Counted from the stretch's first letter, positions 25,996 to 35,142 are shown. The stretch: DNA of 64,000 nucleotides from Streptomyces graminofaciens (GCF_030294945.1 NZ_AP018448.1:2356001-2420000), one strand, 5' to 3'. Numbers and translations are program-made. Notes: a model not told the origin generated them from the sequence alone.

Positions 25996-27627
25996 CTACG
26001 CCCGTCCGAGAGAACGCCAGAAGGAGCAGTGGTGTTCGGCCTCGTAGTCGGGCATGACCGAGACGTTGCCCGGGCTCAACTGGACGATGCCGTTCCCGCC
26101 GCCCCGGTACTTCGGCCAGTCGGCCTCGCCGTGGCCGTTGGGGCTGCCCTGCCTGGCGAAGTTCGCCCAGTACCGCATGATCTTGTCGGACAACGCCCTC
26201 TGCGCCTGGGTGAACGGCGCTGCCTGCTGGGCGAAGCCGTCCTGGAACACGTAGGCGAGGTCCGCGCTGTGCGCCGAGCCCATCTGGAAGCCCTTGGGCG
26301 CCGGGGGATCTGTGAGCGGGGGCGCGTTCGGGTCGTACAACTCGTAGAAGTAGGTGGTGGTGTGTGCCGCGAAGACGTCCGCCGCGTCCGACTGTCCGCA
26401 GCCGCCCAGGCCTCCGGGCGTGCCGCTGTCGGTCAGGACCGCGGCCGTGGCGTAGGCGGGGTCGGTGTAGTCGGCGGCCGGGTACTCCTCGAGGATCTTG
26501 TCTGCCTGGTCCCCGAAGAAGGAGCGGATCACTTCCCGGTACGCCTCTTCGGTCTGCGGGAACGACTGGCCGATGAAGTGCAGCATCGCCCGTGCCTCGT
26601 CCCGGGTGGTGCCCATCAGGACCGGCACCTTGTTCCATCGGCCCGACTTGACTGCTTCCAGCGGCTCGGTCGGCAGAGCGTTTCCGCCGACCACGGGGCT
26701 CCAGGATTCAGTCAGCGGTGCCTTCGCCATCGCGTCGATCAGTTCGGCGACGGATTTGTGCCGCATGCAGGCCAGTTGAGCCTTGGCATCGCTGTCGGGG
26801 CAGCCGGCCTCCTTGACGATCACCTTCATGCCGGCCTCGTACGATGCCTTCGAGGCGGTAGGGCAGGTGCCCCCGCTCTGCATGATGGCCGCACTGAACA
26901 GTCCCTTGGCGGCCGGCGCGGCCAGCATGTTGCAGACGGAGAAGGCGCCGGCCGACTGGCCGTCGATCGTGACACGCTGAGGGTCACCGCCGAACGCCGC
27001 GATGTTCTTGTTGACCCAGCGCAGCGCGGCCAGTTGGTCGAGGAACCCGTAGTTCCCGGAGTTCCCCTGCTCATGGCCGAGGGACTCCAGGGCCAGGAAG
27101 CCGAACACACCGACCCGGTAGTTGATGCTCACCACGATCGCGTCGTTCTTCGCGGCGAGTTTGCTGCCGTCGTACAGCCGGGCGGCTCCCGAGCCGTACC
27201 CGCCGCCGTGGATCCAGAACAGCACCGGCAACCGCTTCCCGGCGACGTGGGCGGGCCGGTAGACGCTGAGGTACAAGCAGTCCTCGTCCGCACTCGACTC
27301 TCCGGGGAGCAGCCCGCCGGCAGGCTGGGCGCAGGCCGGGGAGTCGGTGGTCGCGTCACGGACGCCCCGCCACGAGGTCGAGGCGGCCGGCGCCCGCCAG
27401 CGGCGCTCCCCCGTGGGCGGTGCGGCGTACGGGATACCGAGGAACTTGTCCACCTCGGCGCCGACGGCCCCACGGACCCAGCCGTTATGGGTTCTGACCA
27501 GGGCGGCAGCACTGTGCTGAGGGGACGCGGACACCAGGGAGGGTGTGACGAACGCGACCAGGGCGACCAGACCGGTCACACTGAGTCGTCTGCTTCTTGA
27601 GCGGAAAAATGAGGACAACACATGCAC
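25996..27627 (-). CDS. Secreted type-B carboxylesterase
   Basis: The 543-residue alpha/beta-hydrolase begins with a basic n-region and hydrophobic core ending ...SLVSASPQ (residues 1-36), a Sec or Tat-like signal peptide. Type-B features are FLGIPYAAPPTGERRW, the oxyanion segment FWIHGGGYGSG, EDCLYLSVYRPA and the nucleophile elbow TIDGQSAGAFSV. The elbow is G-Q-S-A-G rather than the more common G-E-S-A-G. It hydrolyses carboxylic esters outside the cell, perhaps releasing acyl groups from plant glycosides. It stands alone with its own terminator. Confidence 0.92.
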   Translation of the reverse strand: MHVLSSFFRSRSRRLSVTGLVALVAFVTPSLVSASPQHSAAALVRTHNGWVRGAVGAEVDKFLGIPYAAPPTGERRWRAPAASTSWRGVRDATTDSPACAQPAGGLLPGESSADEDCLYLSVYRPAHVAGKRLPVLFWIHGGGYGSGAARLYDGSKLAAKNDAIVVSINYRVGVFGFLALESLGHEQGNSGNYGFLDQLAALRWVNKNIAAFGGDPQRVTIDGQSAGAFSVCNMLAAPAAKGLFSAAIMQSGGTCPTASKASYEAGMKVIVKEAGCPDSDAKAQLACMRHKSVAELIDAMAKAPLTESWSPVVGGNALPTEPLEAVKSGRWNKVPVLMGTTRDEARAMLHFIGQSFPQTEEAYREVIRSFFGDQADKILEEYPAADYTDPAYATAAVLTDSGTPGGLGGCGQSDAADVFAAHTTTYFYELYDPNAPPLTDPPAPKGFQMGSAHSADLAYVFQDGFAQQAAPFTQAQRALSDKIMRYWANFARQGSPNGHGEADWPKYRGGGNGIVQLSPGNVSVMPDYEAEHHCSFWRSLGRA

Positions 27628-27698
27628 CTCCTGCGGTGGGCGGCAGGCCCAACCTCGGGACGAGAGGAATTTCCGAAGATCCAGAGCCAGAGCCGGGA

Positions 27699-28117
27699 TC
27701 AGTGAGCTGCGACTTGGGACTTCCGTGAGGGCATCCCGTAGTCGTCGCGCGGGTCGTCGTCGAGCTCCTTGCTGGTGATTGCCGCGTTCGGGCCGTCCTC
27801 GCCTCTGCGTCGGTAACCGTCCTGGAGGAGGAAATTGCCGGGGCGGACGAGATGACCGTCGGGCGGGACCGGGGCCGATCTCTGCGAGCGCACCGGGGCT
27901 CGCTCGCGTTCTGCGGGATCGGCGATGTTCGTCACATCACGCCGGGCGGGGTCGGCCCGCCCGCAGGGTCCGGCCTCGAAGGTAACCTGGTCCGGATCCG
28001 GAGGTGACCGAGTCCGGATCCGGAAGCCGTTCGGACAGGACGCGCGTGTACGCGGCGCCGCATGGATCGCTGCCGAAGACGGCCCGTCCAGGCGTGCAAA
28101 GGAGTCCCTCTTGTCAC
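27699..28117 (-). pseudogene. Decayed GMC oxidoreductase with internal deletion
   Basis: Three minus frames together reproduce the start of the intact GMC enzyme at 37759-39297. They read GSDPCGAAYTRVLSE (intact: GSGPCGAAYVRILSE), then VTFEAGP...RDVTNIADPAERE and GHLVRPGNFLLQDGYRRRGEDG. The sequence then jumps to DDDPRDDYGMPSRKS, which in the intact enzyme lies near residue 400. Most of the catalytic core is therefore gone. The first codon overlaps the DUF6379 stop (GTGA). The operon originally had the order deglycosidase alpha, beta, GMC oxidase. The intact paralogue may now supply the function. Confidence 0.8.
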
Positions 28118-28518
28118 GCCGCCTCCCCCGCTCCCGGCGCGAGCGGGAGCCGCTTGCGGCTGTGGCCGCCGCCGGGCACCGGCATGTAGGAGATCCGCAG
28201 CCGGATCGAGACGGCAACGTCGTGCTCGCCGGGCGTGAGGGGTTCGTCGGTCTCGAAGGCCAGGACCGCGCGTTCGCCCATCTCCCAGCGGTCGTCGGTG
28301 ACATGGGGCATCTCGTCGAAGGTGTAGGTCGTCCCGTGCACGATGAGGGTGGTGTGCTCCCTGGGCACAGCCCGGTCGTCGAGGACGAGATCGACGGCTT
28401 CGACCATGGACAGGAACAGTCCCCGGTAGTAGGGCATCCTGACGTCGAGTTCTCCGCCCGGGCGGCCGTCACGGCGGGCGCGGAAGCCGTCCTCACAGAT
28501 GATGTACTTGTCGAACAC
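28114..28518 (-). CDS. DUF6379 protein, likely C-glycoside deglycosidase beta subunit
   Basis: The 134-residue protein starts at GTG behind a GGGAGA site. It is a small beta-rich protein (MFDKYIICEDGFRA..., GELDVRMPYYRGLFLSMVEAVDLVLDD, YTFDEMPHVTDDRWEMGERAVLAFE). This is the DUF6379 pattern. DUF6379 proteins are the small subunits of C-glycoside-cleaving enzymes such as DgpBC, DfgAB and CarBC, where they pair with a TIM-barrel alpha subunit. The gene directly upstream encodes such a TIM barrel, 32 bases away. Assignment is by recalled family pattern, without a database search. Substrate unknown; cytoplasmic. Confidence 0.75.
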   Translation of the reverse strand: MFDKYIICEDGFRARRDGRPGGELDVRMPYYRGLFLSMVEAVDLVLDDRAVPREHTTLIVHGTTYTFDEMPHVTDDRWEMGERAVLAFETDEPLTPGEHDVAVSIRLRISYMPVPGGGHSRKRLPLAPGAGEAA

Positions 28519-28550
28519 GCTGTTTCTCCCTGCGGTGCGGTGGGCGGCGG

Positions 28551-29564
28551 TCAGGCGGTCTCGCCCAGCAGGCGGTCGAGCATGGACTGCTGCCTGCGCA
28601 CCTGCTCGACGCTGTCGACGTCATAGGCGTCCTGGATGTGGCGGTTGCCCTCGTACTCACTGGAGAGACAGCCGGCGAAACCGCCCTCCACGAGGACCGG
28701 GACGATCTCCTCGTAGGGGATGCTGTACTCGCCGCCGTCGTCGGTCATCTCGTAGAACTTCGCCTGCACGTGCCCGATGAAGGGCATGTGCGCGAGCATC
28801 TCCTTGGGGTCGGTCCAGATGTAGTGGGTCGCCTGCCGGGCCAGGGCGAACTCGACCGGTCCGCCGCCGCGGTAGTTGACGATGTCCATCAGCGCGTGGG
28901 TGTCGCCCCGGTCGTCGTAGGTACGCACGATGAAGTCGACAAGTTCCGGCCGTGCCCCGTCGCGCAGCGCGCGGTCGCTCACCACGCGCGGAAAGCGGCG
29001 TACATGGATGCCCATGTCGGGCATCAGGCCGAGGACGTGCGCCCCGACCCGGTCCATGACCTCTAGGTGCTCGACGATCCACGGGTGCCGGTAGTGGAAC
29101 GGAGCGTGGACTTCGAGGAGCAACTGGACGCCGTGCTCCTCGGCGTAGGGCGCGGCGGCTTCCATGACCTCGGGGGAGAAGTTGATCGTGGCCTTCACGA
29201 TCGGGGCCCCCAGCCGGACGGCGATGTCGATGTCGCGTCGGACGGAAGACGTCTGCTCGTCGAGGGTGAGCCGACGGTCGGGGTGCAGCTTGGTGTCGAG
29301 GAAGGCGTTGGTGGCGACCGGGGTTGTTCCGTAGGCGCGCATCCAGTGGTGCCAGCGTGTGACGAACGCGTCCGTGAGCACGGGGTATCCCGGAATGGAC
29401 TGCTCGGGGATGACCTCGATGCCGCGGGCTCCCATGTCCGCCACGGCGGCGACACAGTCCTCGACGGACATCGTGCGCAGGAAGTACTCCTCCTGGAAGG
29501 AGTAGAGGCTGACCCCGCGGCTGATGGCGTGCCGGCTGCCGGAGGTCGGTGTCGGGGGTGTCAT
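28551..29564 (-). CDS. TIM-barrel protein, likely C-glycoside deglycosidase alpha subunit
   Basis: From ATG 29564 the product has 337 residues and the sugar phosphate isomerase/epimerase (AP-endonuclease-2) fold. Candidate metal and substrate residues at barrel strand ends are E151 and H153 (LLLEVHAPF), D183 and H186 (PDMGIH), H265 (GHVQAKFYE) and E303 (SSEYEG). In C-deglycosidases this subunit binds Mn2+ and cleaves the C-C bond between a 3-keto sugar and its aromatic aglycone. Adjacency to DUF6379 is the key evidence; alone it could be an ordinary sugar epimerase. A palindrome of the second regulon lies 57 bases upstream of the start. Confidence 0.72.
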   Translation of the reverse strand: MTPPTPTSGSRHAISRGVSLYSFQEEYFLRTMSVEDCVAAVADMGARGIEVIPEQSIPGYPVLTDAFVTRWHHWMRAYGTTPVATNAFLDTKLHPDRRLTLDEQTSSVRRDIDIAVRLGAPIVKATINFSPEVMEAAAPYAEEHGVQLLLEVHAPFHYRHPWIVEHLEVMDRVGAHVLGLMPDMGIHVRRFPRVVSDRALRDGARPELVDFIVRTYDDRGDTHALMDIVNYRGGGPVEFALARQATHYIWTDPKEMLAHMPFIGHVQAKFYEMTDDGGEYSIPYEEIVPVLVEGGFAGCLSSEYEGNRHIQDAYDVDSVEQVRRQQSMLDRLLGETA

Positions 29565-29620
29565 GGAGCTGACCTCTCGTTCGTGGGTCCCGCAGGCAGT
29601 CTGCAACCTGCAAGAAGTAA

Positions 29621-29636
29621 ATTCAATATTCTGGTT
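29621..29636. promoter_or_regulatory. AT-rich palindrome S1 (deglycosidase operon)
   Basis: ATTCA-ATATTC-TGGTT. The reverse complement AACCA-GAATAT-TGAAT fits the shared consensus AATCA-GAATNT-TGAAT. It lies 57 bases upstream of the alpha-subunit start. Confidence 0.6.
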
Positions 29637-30155
29637 ACGTTTGTGTGGCGTGAAATTCCGCCGCACAGGTGAACCAGCGCGCCCCGCGCTTCAGCAGGGA
29701 CCGCACGAGGCCGCGGCCTCCAGCCTCATGCCCCGGACGACCGCGCCGCCCGGTCGATGTCTGGTCGATGTCTGCACGCATCGCCTCGTGACGCCCGTCC
29801 AGGTCCCAGAACGCCATCCCCACGGCCTGGGCGGCGAGGAGCTGCGGGATGCCGTAGAACATCACGCGGATCGCAGTGACCACGCCTCCGCTCTCCTCTC
29901 CGGGGCGGTACCCGGCCACGGCGAGTCCGTATGCGACCGCGGCCGAGCCGATGGCGGAGCCGACCTTGGTGGCGAAGGTGACACCCGACGACAGCAGTCC
30001 TTCGAACCGTGTACCGAACTGCCACTGCCGGTACTCAACGGTGTCCGCGACCATCGACACCATCGACACGGCGATCGCGAGCGTGGCGATGACGTAGAAG
30101 ACCAGAAACACCGGGAAGGTGCCCTCGGCCGGGTACATCGCGACCAAGCGACGAA
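29635..30155 (-). pseudogene. C-terminal remnant of a GPH-family sugar symporter
   Basis: The minus strand reads AMYPAEGTFPVFLVFYVIATLAIAVSM, then VADTVEYRQWQFGTRFEGLLSSGVTFATKVGSAIG and GMAFWDLDGRHEAMRADI. This is the last third of a glycoside-pentoside-hexuronide:cation symporter, with at least three membrane helices and the 'DTVEYRQWxTGxRxEG' motif. The N-terminal two thirds are missing. Palindrome S2 sits 130 bases further upstream. It was probably the original glycoside importer and has been lost by deletion. Confidence 0.75.
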
Positions 30156-30286
30156 GCCGACCGCGACTCGATCTCAGTGCCGGTGATTGCCCAAGGCGCC
30201 TGCTCCCCGGCGTGCACGGCGCCGCGTCGCGGCACCTGTGAGGGACAGAGCACACCATGAGGCGCGTGGCGCACAAGACGAAGTAA

Positions 30287-30302
30287 ATTCAAAATTCGCA
30301 TT
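30287..30302. promoter_or_regulatory. AT-rich palindrome S2 (ahead of the symporter remnant)
   Basis: ATTCA-AAATTC-GCATT shares the flanking 'GAAGTAAATTCAA' with S1. It now faces a broken transporter gene, so it is probably a stranded promoter element. The rest of 30156-30551 holds no gene. Confidence 0.5.
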
Positions 30303-30551
30303 CTCGCCATTCGTCTCATGGATACCCACCCGGACGGCATTCTCATGCCCGACGGCGGGATCGGGAGGGGGACGAGCTCAGGTGCGTCGAGCTCCGCCGT
30401 GACCAGGGTGGCGGCGCAGACCCGGATGCCAATCGATGATGGTCGCCCGTGACCGGCCTCTCTCGGCCCGGCGCACGACGCGGAGCGGCTCGTCGCCTCA
30501 TGTATCCCCCGCAAGCACGACGCTTCCGGGTGCACCCTGTTGCGAGGCGGG

Positions 30552-31232
30552 TCAGTTCGTCGCGTCCCCGCCCGGCCACGTCAGAAAGGCGATGCACATC
30601 AGGCCGAGGTCCTCCGTGATGGCTGCCAGTTCATGGTCTTCAGCCGCGTCCTGGGACACATCGAGAGCTAGTGTGCGTGCGAGCGTGGCATACGCCACCT
30701 GGAAACACGACACGACCGCGTGTTCGGGGTCGGAATGAGCGATCTCGTCACGGTGCCCCAGCAGTAGCTGACTGAACCGACCGACGAGGTCCATATAGGA
30801 AGCCTTGCCCGCCCGCGCCACCAACGGGTCGCTCACCGCCCGCTGCTGGAAGGCGCCCAGCACACGAGCGTTTCGGAGCAGCATCGTGGCGAGTCCACTG
30901 ACCAGCTCACCAACGACCTGAACCAGGTTCTTGCCCTCGTAGCGTTCAGGGTCGGTGAGGCGGGCGTGCTCGCCGGCCATCTTCTCCAGGAAGCGTTCCT
31001 GCGCCGCTCGCAGGAGGTCGTCCTTGCCGTCGACACGGACGTAGATCGAGCCGGTGGAGACACCAGAACGACGGCTCACCTCCGTGAGGGCGAAGCCCGC
31101 GTACCCACGCTCGGCCAGCAGCTCCAACGACGAGTCGAGAACTCGGTCGAAGGACTTCTGGCTGCGCTCCTGCTTGGGAGCGCGGGCCACGGGCTGAGTC
31201 GAGCGTCGGGCTGAAGAGGTCACGCCATTCAT
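30552..31232 (-). CDS. TetR-family transcriptional regulator
   Basis: From ATG 31232 the product has 226 residues. The N-terminal HTH is clear (SLELLAERGYAGFALTEVSRRSGVSTGSIYVRVDGKDDLL, about residues 33-72). An all-helical ligand domain of typical length follows. It is the only intact regulator in the C-glycoside island and sits between its divergent arms. It is therefore the best candidate to bind the six AT-rich palindromes; this is inference from position. TetR proteins usually repress and release DNA on binding the inducer, here perhaps an aglycone or keto-sugar. Confidence 0.9.
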   Translation of the reverse strand: MNGVTSSARRSTQPVARAPKQERSQKSFDRVLDSSLELLAERGYAGFALTEVSRRSGVSTGSIYVRVDGKDDLLRAAQERFLEKMAGEHARLTDPERYEGKNLVQVVGELVSGLATMLLRNARVLGAFQQRAVSDPLVARAGKASYMDLVGRFSQLLLGHRDEIAHSDPEHAVVSCFQVAYATLARTLALDVSQDAAEDHELAAITEDLGLMCIAFLTWPGGDATN

Positions 31233-31450
31233 CCTAGAGGGAGCGGACAAACAGGCGGCGGCCGTCGCCGGGTCACACACGGCCTCCCCGCTCCGGCCCC
31301 GCGGTCCGCCGCTGGGTGCGGAGGTGCGCCCCGCAGCGGAACGCGGCCTTCGTCTCCGGAGACCAGGGGGCCGACCACCTACCGCCGACGGGCCGTCGGT
31401 ACGGCAGGCGCGAGGACCGCCACCCAGACGGTGAACACGAACGAAGAGAG

Positions 31451-32068
31451 TCAGACGAGACTCAGGGCGGCGCCCGAAGGGCTGACGCCAGCGGCGAAGT
31501 CGACGACCTGGCGCCCCAGTACGGCCAGTGTTTGTGCGGCAGCGGCGTCCACACAAGTGCCGTCGGGGGCGAACAGTCTCGCGCCGTTACCCGTGTTGAG
31601 CGTCACGCCGAGAGGCGTGGGCCAACCACGCATCGCGTGGACCACCGAGCGAAGGGCGGCCAGTGTAGTCCCGCAGGCCTGCCACCCGGCAGCGGTCACG
31701 ACAAGCCCCACCGCACGTCCGTGGAAGTACACGCGCTGATCGTCTCTCAGGTCCTCGAGCAGGTCGAGGGCGTTCTTGACCAGTCCTGAGATTCCGCCGT
31801 GATACCCGGGAGAGCCGATGATCAGGCCGTCCGCCCGGCGCACGGCGTCGACGAACTCCCGCTGAGCGTCGGTCCGCCTGGGATCCTCCGGGGCGTACAG
31901 GGGCAGTCCGCCGAGAAACGCGCCGCCGAAGTGCAGCACTTCGGCTCCGCACGCCTCCGCCTCCCGCAATCCCTCGCGTACCGCCAACTCGCTGCTGGAG
32001 CCCGGCCGGGTGGTGCCACCGATGCCGACGATCAGTTGTCCGCTCAACCTGGCGGGGTGATCCTTCAT
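31451..32068 (-). CDS. NADPH-dependent FMN reductase family protein
   Basis: The 205-residue flavodoxin-like protein follows a perfect AGGAGG site. It has the phosphate loop GGTTRPGSSSELAVREGL, LPLYAPEDPRRTDAQREFVDAVRRADGLIIGSPGYHGGISGLVKNALDLLEDLR and the usual SPxYHGGxxGxLKN FMN/active-site loop. It reduces FMN with NAD(P)H. It could feed reduced flavin to the LLM-type oxidoreductase at 47671 or reduce a quinone-like aglycone. It is divergent from the isomerase operon, with palindromes S3 and S4 between them. Confidence 0.9.
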   Translation of the reverse strand: MKDHPARLSGQLIVGIGGTTRPGSSSELAVREGLREAEACGAEVLHFGGAFLGGLPLYAPEDPRRTDAQREFVDAVRRADGLIIGSPGYHGGISGLVKNALDLLEDLRDDQRVYFHGRAVGLVVTAAGWQACGTTLAALRSVVHAMRGWPTPLGVTLNTGNGARLFAPDGTCVDAAAAQTLAVLGRQVVDFAAGVSPSGAALSLV

Positions 32069-32170
32069 CGCTCCTCCTCAAGGGCGGTGTGAGCAGCCGG
32101 CGCGGCGCGTCCCCGGCGATCGACTCCGTACCGGTCACCTCGATCGGTTCCGAGGGTCGACCATAAGAAT

Positions 32171-32186
32171 AATCAGAATCGTGATA
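32171..32186. promoter_or_regulatory. AT-rich palindrome S3
   Basis: AATCA-GAATCG-TGATA, in the intergenic region between the divergent FMN reductase (start 32068) and isomerase operon (start 32389). It is 103 bases upstream of the reductase start and so probably controls that side. Confidence 0.58.
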
Positions 32187-32319
32187 CTGATTTTACCTCG
32201 ACCCTTACCACTCGTCAACGCACACCGCCACTCGACCTGCGACCACGCGACCGAACCCGTCACGCGAGAAGCCGACGGGGGCGACGCGAGCATTGCCGGA
32301 ACGAGTTCCCCATTGTAAG

Positions 32320-32335
32320 AATCAGAACTATGATT
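32320..32335. promoter_or_regulatory. AT-rich palindrome S4 (isomerase operon)
   Basis: AATCA-GAACTA-TGATT, a perfect 5-bp inverted repeat with 6-base spacer, 54 bases upstream of the first isomerase gene. Confidence 0.62.
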
Positions 32336-32388
32336 CGGAAAAATCCCGCGTCACCTCCCTCCCCGCATGATCCGAAGGCCGGAGCCCG

Positions 32389-33327
32389 ATGAGCGCACTA
32401 CGCTGGAGCTACATGGACCACTGGCGGGTGAACACGCCCCGCGGTCCCGTCACGCAGTACGCCTCACGGCGCCACATGGACGACTTCGTCAAACAGATCC
32501 GCTCGGTCGGGTTCGAGGGTCTGGACATGTTCGACTTCCAGGTCTTCGCCCTGAGCCAGATGTTCGGCTCGATCGAGAAGTACCAGGAGTACCTGCGGGA
32601 ACACGGCATCGACAAGATCGTCAACCTCTTCCGCGGCATCATGTACGACCCACGCGTGGCCGACGCCCATGTCCGCGAGACCCACGACGAGATCGTCGGC
32701 AGCACACGCCGGATGCTGGGGATGTGGGAGGGCCTGAAGATCGAGAGTCTCATCGTCATGCCGGCCAGCCTCTACATCGACACCGCACCCGTCACCGACG
32801 ACAAGATCAAGGCGGCGGCCGAGTGCTGGAACCGGGTGGGCGAGATGACCCTCACGGAGTACGGCGTGCGCACCACTTGTCACCACGAGTTCTTCTGCGC
32901 CATCCGTACCGAGGACGACATCCGCAAGTTCTACGAGTGGACGGACCCGCGCTACGTCAGCTTCTTCTGCGACACCGCCCAGCACTGCATCGCGGGCATC
33001 GACCCTGTGGCGCTCTTCGAGGAGCTGCATGACCGGTGCTCAGGCTTCCATTTCAAGGACACCCGTCAGGTCGACACGACAGGCGCCTACGACAACCGGC
33101 CCGACGCGGAACTGATGGCCCCGCAGACCGCGCAGTGGTTCCACGAGATGGGCACCGAGGGCGGTCTGGTCGACTTCCCGCGGCTGATGCGCGCGCTCAA
33201 GCGGCATGAATTCAGCGGCTGGATCACCGTCGAACACGACAAGGTCAACATCGGCGGCGACTACGCGGAGAGCACCGCGCTGGCCATGTGGTACGCCCAG
33301 AACGTCCTCTCGGAGATCTACTCATGA
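32389..33327 (+). CDS. Sugar phosphate isomerase/epimerase family TIM-barrel protein (A)
   Basis: The 312-residue protein belongs to the AP-endonuclease-2/xylose-isomerase-like TIM barrels. Metal-site candidates are TTCHHEFFC near residue 163, FFCDTAQHCIAGIDP near 190, FHFKDTR near 220 and WITVEHDK near 286, which is the usual E/H-D-H-E order along the barrel. It starts the three-gene plus operon; its stop overlaps the next start (ATGA). Homologues interconvert keto-sugars or myo-inositol derivatives. In this locus it probably rearranges the keto-sugar released from a glycoside. Confidence 0.85.
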   Translation: MSALRWSYMDHWRVNTPRGPVTQYASRRHMDDFVKQIRSVGFEGLDMFDFQVFALSQMFGSIEKYQEYLREHGIDKIVNLFRGIMYDPRVADAHVRETHDEIVGSTRRMLGMWEGLKIESLIVMPASLYIDTAPVTDDKIKAAAECWNRVGEMTLTEYGVRTTCHHEFFCAIRTEDDIRKFYEWTDPRYVSFFCDTAQHCIAGIDPVALFEELHDRCSGFHFKDTRQVDTTGAYDNRPDAELMAPQTAQWFHEMGTEGGLVDFPRLMRALKRHEFSGWITVEHDKVNIGGDYAESTALAMWYAQNVLSEIYS

Positions 33328-34298
33328 CGGAGACCCCGGCCCCGGCTCTGCGCCGCGGTTACGCGATCAACCAGTGGAAGCCGAACTTCGACGACTTCAC
33401 CCGGCGTGAACAGCACGAACGGGCACTGAAGGTCATCGCCGCGTGCGGGTTCACCGCCGTGGAGCTCCGCGCCGGTACGGGGCGGTGGAACCCGCTGGGC
33501 CGGCCGACCTCGATCGTGGCGAACTACGGTTCCACCGAGGCCTTCGTCGACCTCGCCCGTGCCATCGGCATCGAGACGGTCAGCAGTTGGTACTTCGACC
33601 CCGGCGAGCCGATCGACGAGGAGCTCACGCACGGACGGTCGGTACTGGAGCAGACCGACCATGCCGCGATCATCGAGTCGGTCAAACCGTTCGCCGACTT
33701 CCTCGCCGTGAGCGGTGGTTCCCGTCTCGTGGTCCGCGCGCTGCCCTCCGCCTGGAGCACAGGGCGTCTCTCCGAGGACACCATCGCCGTCGCGGGCGCC
33801 GCGTGGAACCGGATCGGGGCGTGCTCCGCGGAGTTCGGCGTCACGGTGTCGCTGCACGTCGACTGTCTGAGCGCCGCCGCTGACGACGAGACGTTGGACC
33901 GTCTCCTGGCCGCCACCGATCCGGGACTGGTGGGCCTGACCATCGACACCGCCGAGCTCACCCTGGCGGGACTCGATCCGGTCGCCGTCCTGGACCGGCA
34001 CGCCGACCGTGTCGACCACGTGCACCTCAAGGACACGCGCTACCGCGACGAGGCTGGAGAACGGTTCGGCCCCCACGCGGAGGCGGCGATGCTCCAGGCC
34101 GGCGGCTCCCGCGAGATCGACCGCTGGTTCTACGAATGCGGCACCAGGGGCGGTCTCGTCGACTTCCCGGCGTTCGTCGGCCGCCTCCGTGACCACGGCT
34201 ACACCGGCTGGCTGATCTTCGAAAGCGAGCAGAGCCCGAACCCCGCGGGCAGCGTCATGCTCAACGGCTGGTACGCCGAGCGGGTCCTCGGCTGCTGA
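33324..34298 (+). CDS. Sugar phosphate isomerase/epimerase family TIM-barrel protein (B)
   Basis: The ATG at 33324 is chosen for the 4-base overlap with gene A and gives 324 residues. It is a diverged relative of A: SLHVDCLSAAADDETLDRL, LTIDTAELTLAGLDPVAVL, VDHVHLKDTRYRDEAG and GWLIFESEQSPNP follow the same layout. The last metal-ligand Glu is kept in 'IFESEQ'. A and B may form a heteromer or act in sequence. Both contain the GTRGG/GTEGGLVDFP motif near the C-terminus, where DUF6379-independent isomerases bind the sugar. Confidence 0.85.
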   Translation: MTETPAPALRRGYAINQWKPNFDDFTRREQHERALKVIAACGFTAVELRAGTGRWNPLGRPTSIVANYGSTEAFVDLARAIGIETVSSWYFDPGEPIDEELTHGRSVLEQTDHAAIIESVKPFADFLAVSGGSRLVVRALPSAWSTGRLSEDTIAVAGAAWNRIGACSAEFGVTVSLHVDCLSAAADDETLDRLLAATDPGLVGLTIDTAELTLAGLDPVAVLDRHADRVDHVHLKDTRYRDEAGERFGPHAEAAMLQAGGSREIDRWFYECGTRGGLVDFPAFVGRLRDHGYTGWLIFESEQSPNPAGSVMLNGWYAERVLGC

Positions 34299-34371
34299 CC
34301 CTCCCGGTCCGCACCGACGGCCATACCCCTCTCCCCCGCACGCCCCGTACAACGGTGAAGGACGATGGACA

Positions 34372-35142
34372 ATGGATCTCTCCGCCAATGTGGAACTGCT
34401 GTTCAAAGAAGCCGGCGACGACCACGCTGACCGCATCCGCGCAGCGGCGGACGCCGGCATCGGGATCGTCGAGATCTGGTCGCACAGCGACAAGGATCTG
34501 GTCGGCATCGAGAAGGCACTGAACGACACCGGTTCCCGCCTGTGGTCCATGCTGATCGAAGGACGAGCCGCGCTGGCGGACGCCTCGACCCACGAGGGCT
34601 TTCTGGAGCAGGTGCGCAGGGCGTCCGAGACCGCCCGGCGTCTGGGCTGCGAGCGGATCGTCACCGGCTCGGGCATCGGTTTTCCCTACGCCAAGCGGCA
34701 GAAGCAGCACGGCATCGTCGTCGAAGCGCTGAAGGCGGGCGCGGACATCGCCGCCGAGCAGGGCGTGGTGATCGTCCTGGAGAACCTCAACACCCGCGTC
34801 GACCACCCCGGCACCCTCTTCGACACCACCGCGGAATGCCTCCAGGCCATCCGCACGGTCGGTTCACCGGGGCTGGCGCTCCTCTTCGACCTGTACCACT
34901 CCCTGCAGACGGGAGAGGTCGCGGAGGAGGAACTCGCGGGCTCCATCGACCTGGTGTCGCACGTGCAGGTCGCGGACCTACCCGACCGTACGGAGCCCGG
35001 CACCGGGAGCATCGACTGGACGGACCGGCTGCGGGCGCTGCGCGGGCTCGGTTACAGCGGGCCGATCGGGTTGGAGTACGTCCCCACAACGGAGAGCCTC
35101 CGTTCCCTCGCCCACATCAGGGACGTGGCCGCGGCTCTCTGA
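34372..35142 (+). CDS. Hydroxypyruvate isomerase-like TIM-barrel protein (C)
   Basis: The 256-residue protein has the Hyi-type layout: N-terminal LSANVELLFKEA, VIVLENLNTRVDHPGTLF with the metal Glu, LLFDLYHSLQTGE with Asp/His, VSHVQVADLPDRTEPGTGSIDW and the closing GLEYVP Glu. The length is that of hydroxypyruvate isomerase/2-oxo-tetronate isomerase. It follows B after 73 bases with its own GAAGGAC site. Its substrate is likely a short keto-acid or keto-sugar at the end of the pathway. Confidence 0.85.
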   Translation: MDLSANVELLFKEAGDDHADRIRAAADAGIGIVEIWSHSDKDLVGIEKALNDTGSRLWSMLIEGRAALADASTHEGFLEQVRRASETARRLGCERIVTGSGIGFPYAKRQKQHGIVVEALKAGADIAAEQGVVIVLENLNTRVDHPGTLFDTTAECLQAIRTVGSPGLALLFDLYHSLQTGEVAEEELAGSIDLVSHVQVADLPDRTEPGTGSIDWTDRLRALRGLGYSGPIGLEYVPTTESLRSLAHIRDVAAAL

